Part shown: positions 61,338 to 64,000 of the stretch, piece by piece | How positions within the stretch are numbered: the stretch's first letter is position 1 | Layout: each line of letters begins with the position of its first letter | Source: Bacteroidota bacterium | Lineage (GTDB): Bacteria > Bacteroidota > Bacteroidia > Bacteroidales > FEN-979 | Length of the DNA stretch: 64,000 bases | Direction: 5' to 3' | Assembly (NCBI GenBank): GCA_026391835.1 | Contig: JAPLDF010000016.1 | Location: forward strand, 1 to 64,000 | Notes under the pieces: generated by a model | Told to the model about the DNA's origin: nothing | Database searches by the model: none | Seen by the model: only the letters and a program-made list of their open reading frames with translations | Program-made: the position numbers and the translations under genes

Positions 61338-63319
61338 TATAATATGTTCAGATAGAGTAAAATAAAAATGATCAGCATGAAGACGAAGGCATATAAAATA
61401 TAGTGCTGGATATTGCCTGTTTGCAGCCGCGCAATTTTTTTCAACGCCAGCATGGAGTAATCGGTGATCTTCGTGAGCACTGTCCGGAATACATCTGCCG
61501 GCCGGAGCGTGAAGGAGCGTTTGGCCGGGAAGATGTCTTCTTCATGAATATCCCTGTATTCAATCTTTTTGGCAAAAACCGGGTTGGCAAGTTCGGCAAA
61601 ATTCGAGGCGTATGACGTTGCTGTGTACTGCTGACGGGAGGTTCCCGCAGTATAGCCACATCCCCAGGTGGGGCCGTATACCACTTTACCCGGTTTCATG
61701 ACCGCTTTTCGAAGGATCATCATCGCCACCACCACCAGGATGAAGATGATTCCCATGAGGCTCATCTTTGACAGGGTGTGGACCAGGGGCAGCACAATTG
61801 GTTCAGGATTCAGCTGAAACTGTGCACCGATCATGCCAAACAGTGGCAGGAGAAATAACACCGGGGCCAGCCCGATCAGCAGTATGACGGACGCGATCAG
61901 CAGTTTCGGAAACAACATTGCCGGGCTCACTGCATTTACATCAACATGGATCTCTGATCGGGATGATCCCAGGAAGGTTAGTCCGAAAGCCTTTGAAAAC
62001 CCGAAGAGGGCCAGCCCGCCGATGAGGGCCAGGGCGATGATTGACATCATCATCGACATGGTCTGAAAAACTGTACTTGCCTGCATTCCGGCGAAGAGAC
62101 CGTAATAAATGAGAATTTCCGAGATAAACCCGTTGAGCGGCGGCATGGCGCAGATGGCCATGGAACCGAACAGGAACAGCGCTGCCGTGCGGGGCATCCT
62201 GTGAATCAAACCGCCCAGTTGTTCGATGTTGCGGGTATGTGTGGCTTTATACACCGAACCTGCGCAATAAAAGAGCAATGACTTGAAAAGAGAGTGGTTC
62301 AAAACATGGAACAAACCTCCACCAAATCCAAGGATCATGAGTACAGGGCTGTGCGCTCCCATGCCAAGGGCGCCCATACCAAGCCCCATCCCTATGATCC
62401 CAACATTCTCGATGGTTGAATATGCAAGCAGTTTTTTAAGGTCGGTTTGTACGATCGACATCATGATCCCGTACAACCCGGTCAGGGTGGCGATGATCAT
62501 CATGATGATGCCAATGAGGTAGGCATCGGACTGGACAAAGGTGAGGATGCGGACAATGCCAAAAATCCCCATCTTGATCATCACGCCCGACATGACGCCC
62601 GAAACATGCGACGGGGCTGCAGGATGCGCCTCGGGAAGCCATGTGTGAAACGGCACAAACCCGGCTTTCACTGCAAAACCGGCAAAGAACAGGAAGAAGA
62701 TGGGAAGGTTTGGATGGCTGGCAAAGTACAGTTGCAATCCATCAAAACCGAAATGCCCGGTGGATACTTCCGCCAGCAGGAAGCCAATGATCAGCAACAC
62801 CAACCCGACGTGCATCTGGATCAGGTAATTGACAGCTGTTTTCAGCGTAGTTCTTTTCTCAGCTTCAAAAAGTATCAGCATAAATGACGAAACGGCCATC
62901 AGTTCCCAGGCAATCAGGAATGACGTGCCATCGCGCAGCATCAGGACACTCAGCATGGAGAGGTGCAGCCAGGAGTAACTGAAATAATGCAATGCAAACT
63001 GGGCGGGCGTTTTTGTTAACCTGTATGATTCAAGGTACCCGTTAGAATAGAGCAACCCGGTGAGAACGGTAAAATTGGTTACCAGGATGAAAAAAGCGCT
63101 GAGACTGTCGATCGTGAACGCAATCGTACCCAGGAAACCACCGGCAATAAAGGTTTGCACGGGGCCGGCGGGATGAACCAACGCTTCAGCTGCTGGCACC
63201 GATGTCAACAGGATTATAAAAATGGTAACCCCAAGCGTATATATATAGCGTATCCCGGAAGGGACAACCAGGATGAAAAATGTGAGGATAACCGATGCAA
63301 AAATGGCAATATTGTCCAT
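61337..63319 (-). CDS. HyfB/NuoL-like proton-translocating subunit, first gene of the operon
   Basis: A 660-residue membrane protein from the start MDNIAIFASVI; 11 residues of upstream frame, beginning with GTG, look untranslated. It belongs to the NuoL/HyfB antiporter family: IAWELMAVSSFMLILFEAEKR with the pore Glu, FAVKAGFVPFHTWLPEAHPAAP with the broken-helix Lys, and DLKKLLAYSTIENVGIIGMGLG. About 16-17 helices are present, and the C-terminal part ends in a hydrophobic helix. It opens the six-gene operon. The intact conduction residues contrast with the metal-less peripheral arm. Confidence 0.92.
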   Translation of the reverse strand: MDNIAIFASVILTFFILVVPSGIRYIYTLGVTIFIILLTSVPAAEALVHPAGPVQTFIAGGFLGTIAFTIDSLSAFFILVTNFTVLTGLLYSNGYLESYRLTKTPAQFALHYFSYSWLHLSMLSVLMLRDGTSFLIAWELMAVSSFMLILFEAEKRTTLKTAVNYLIQMHVGLVLLIIGFLLAEVSTGHFGFDGLQLYFASHPNLPIFFLFFAGFAVKAGFVPFHTWLPEAHPAAPSHVSGVMSGVMIKMGIFGIVRILTFVQSDAYLIGIIMMIIATLTGLYGIMMSIVQTDLKKLLAYSTIENVGIIGMGLGMGALGMGAHSPVLMILGFGGGLFHVLNHSLFKSLLFYCAGSVYKATHTRNIEQLGGLIHRMPRTAALFLFGSMAICAMPPLNGFISEILIYYGLFAGMQASTVFQTMSMMMSIIALALIGGLALFGFSKAFGLTFLGSSRSEIHVDVNAVSPAMLFPKLLIASVILLIGLAPVLFLLPLFGMIGAQFQLNPEPIVLPLVHTLSKMSLMGIIFILVVVAMMILRKAVMKPGKVVYGPTWGCGYTAGTSRQQYTATSYASNFAELANPVFAKKIEYRDIHEEDIFPAKRSFTLRPADVFRTVLTKITDYSMLALKKIARLQTGNIQHYILYAFVFMLIIFILLYLNIL

Positions 63320-63357
63320 ATGGCGGTGCAAAGTAAAGCATTTTCGCGACACCGGAC

Positions 63358-63384
63358 AAAAAAAGCCCCCTCCCTGGGGGAGGG
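63358..63384 (-). terminator. Terminator of the T9SS protein gene
   Basis: Read on the minus strand, arms CCCTCCC and GGGAGGG flank a 3-base loop and are followed by CTTTTTTT. It directly follows the stop codon at 63385 and precedes the hydrogenase-like operon, which therefore must have its own promoter within a short span (63320-63357). Confidence 0.85.
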
Positions 63385-64000
63385 TTACCTCGTCTTAACC
63401 AGTTTAATGGTCTCAACATAATCATCTGCAACGACTTTGACAAAGTAGAGGCCGGCAGGAATGCCGGAGAAGCGGAATTCATGGCTCTTTTCACCAATCA
63501 TCTGTTCGGTCATGATTTTCCTGCCATTCATCGGGTAAACTTCCATCTTCAATGTTCCATAAACTATATCCCCCTTTTGCACAAGGGTGAAATTGCCGCT
63601 GGTCGGGTTCGGGTAGATGGCAAAATGGGAGCCGGACGGAATAACCGCCGGTTCATTCAATCCATCTGCAGCTGATACGAACTGTTTGTCAGTTGGTGAA
63701 CAGAAGGAAGTTGAAATATACCCATGCATATAAGCGCCACTATCAATTTGTGTTCCGGGCTCAAAAAGAATATTCATCCCAGCGATGAAGGTTGCACTGT
63801 CACCCGGCATTGCTTCATTAAATGTTGCACCTCCGCCTGCAACGGTAATGGTTAACAGTGCGTCATAACAAGCTTTACCGGGGGACGATCCTGTAACCAA
63901 CTTGTAATCGCAAATGGGATTGGCTGCCCCTACCAGCCAGGACCCGGTCTTTGAACAGCCATTCCCATCCGAAATGGTCACCGTGTATGTTCCCACCTGA
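63385..64000 (-). CDS. T9SS-exported protein, C-terminal part (runs off the window)
   Basis: The last 205 or so residues of a larger exported protein; the 5' end lies beyond the right edge. The first residues, GTYTVTISDGNGCSKT, are a SprB-type repeat, so upstream repeats of that kind are expected. After an intervening beta-domain (about 30-110) comes a T9SS type A sorting domain with FAIYPNPTSGNFTLVQKG and LYFVKVVADDYVETIKLVKTR. It is a surface-anchored or secreted protein. Confidence 0.9.
   Translation of the reverse strand, partial: QVGTYTVTISDGNGCSKTGSWLVGAANPICDYKLVTGSSPGKACYDALLTITVAGGGATFNEAMPGDSATFIAGMNILFEPGTQIDSGAYMHGYISTSFCSPTDKQFVSAADGLNEPAVIPSGSHFAIYPNPTSGNFTLVQKGDIVYGTLKMEVYPMNGRKIMTEQMIGEKSHEFRFSGIPAGLYFVKVVADDYVETIKLVKTR

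Overview
The window reads as a chromosomal segment of a Bacteroidota bacterium, most likely an uncultured member of the Bacteroidales. The support is direct: several intergenic regions carry TTG-N17-21-TAnnTTTG promoters typical of this phylum, secreted proteins end in type IX secretion (T9SS) sorting domains, two loci encode BlaI/BlaR1-type repressor and M56 peptidase pairs, and there is a TonB-dependent receptor and a FISUMP domain. An iron superoxide dismutase, acetate kinase, a cobalamin-binding radical SAM protein and a group 4 hydrogenase-related complex fit an anaerobe or microaerobe. No rRNA, tRNA or CRISPR array was recognised.

Layout. Positions 1-3550 are an AT-rich accessory segment: IS21-like end repeats, a caspase-like ORF, a tyrosine recombinase, a recombinase-associated small protein and three unrecognised genes. 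It abuts, and probably cuts into, the 3' end of a PKD-domain surface protein gene (3544-5817). From 5.8 to 22 kb lie housekeeping and stress genes: an 11-bp VNTR, sodB, a C-terminal processing protease, an alpha/beta hydrolase, a blaI-blaR1-TPR operon, an Ldh-family dehydrogenase, L-2-hydroxyglutarate oxidase, an acyl-CoA synthetase, a TPR-adenylate cyclase and two tandem universal stress proteins.

From 22 to 35 kb four paralogous small secreted proteins (at 22435, 23821, 34213, 34721) are interleaved with a NarL-type response regulator and an orphan-looking PAS histidine kinase. Three of the paralog promoters share an almost identical box with exactly the same spacing, and two of these boxes lie in the divergent regions facing the regulator and kinase genes. 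This looks like one small split regulon. Between the pairs lie a methyltransferase, an internally deleted GNAT, dispersed palindromic repeats and a second blaI-blaR1 operon that ends in an S41 peptidase. The two blaI operons share a 14-bp operator placed identically in the promoter.

From 35 to 55.7 kb the window is mostly cell-surface material: a three-gene operon (double-DTG aspartic protease, four-CBM48 protein, FG-GAP/T9SS protein), a radical SAM protein, 3-hydroxyacyl-CoA dehydrogenase and acetate kinase, a YCF48-like T9SS protein, a TonB receptor and a 2267-residue protein built from fourteen 90-residue repeats with a 540-bp higher-order pattern.

From 55.8 to 63.3 kb a six-gene operon encodes a membrane complex related to Hyf/Ech hydrogenases and complex I. 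Its large subunit lacks the NiFe cysteines and its small subunit lacks all four cysteines of the proximal cluster, while the proton-pumping membrane subunits look intact. This is the most unusual system in the window. The end of a further T9SS protein runs off the right edge.
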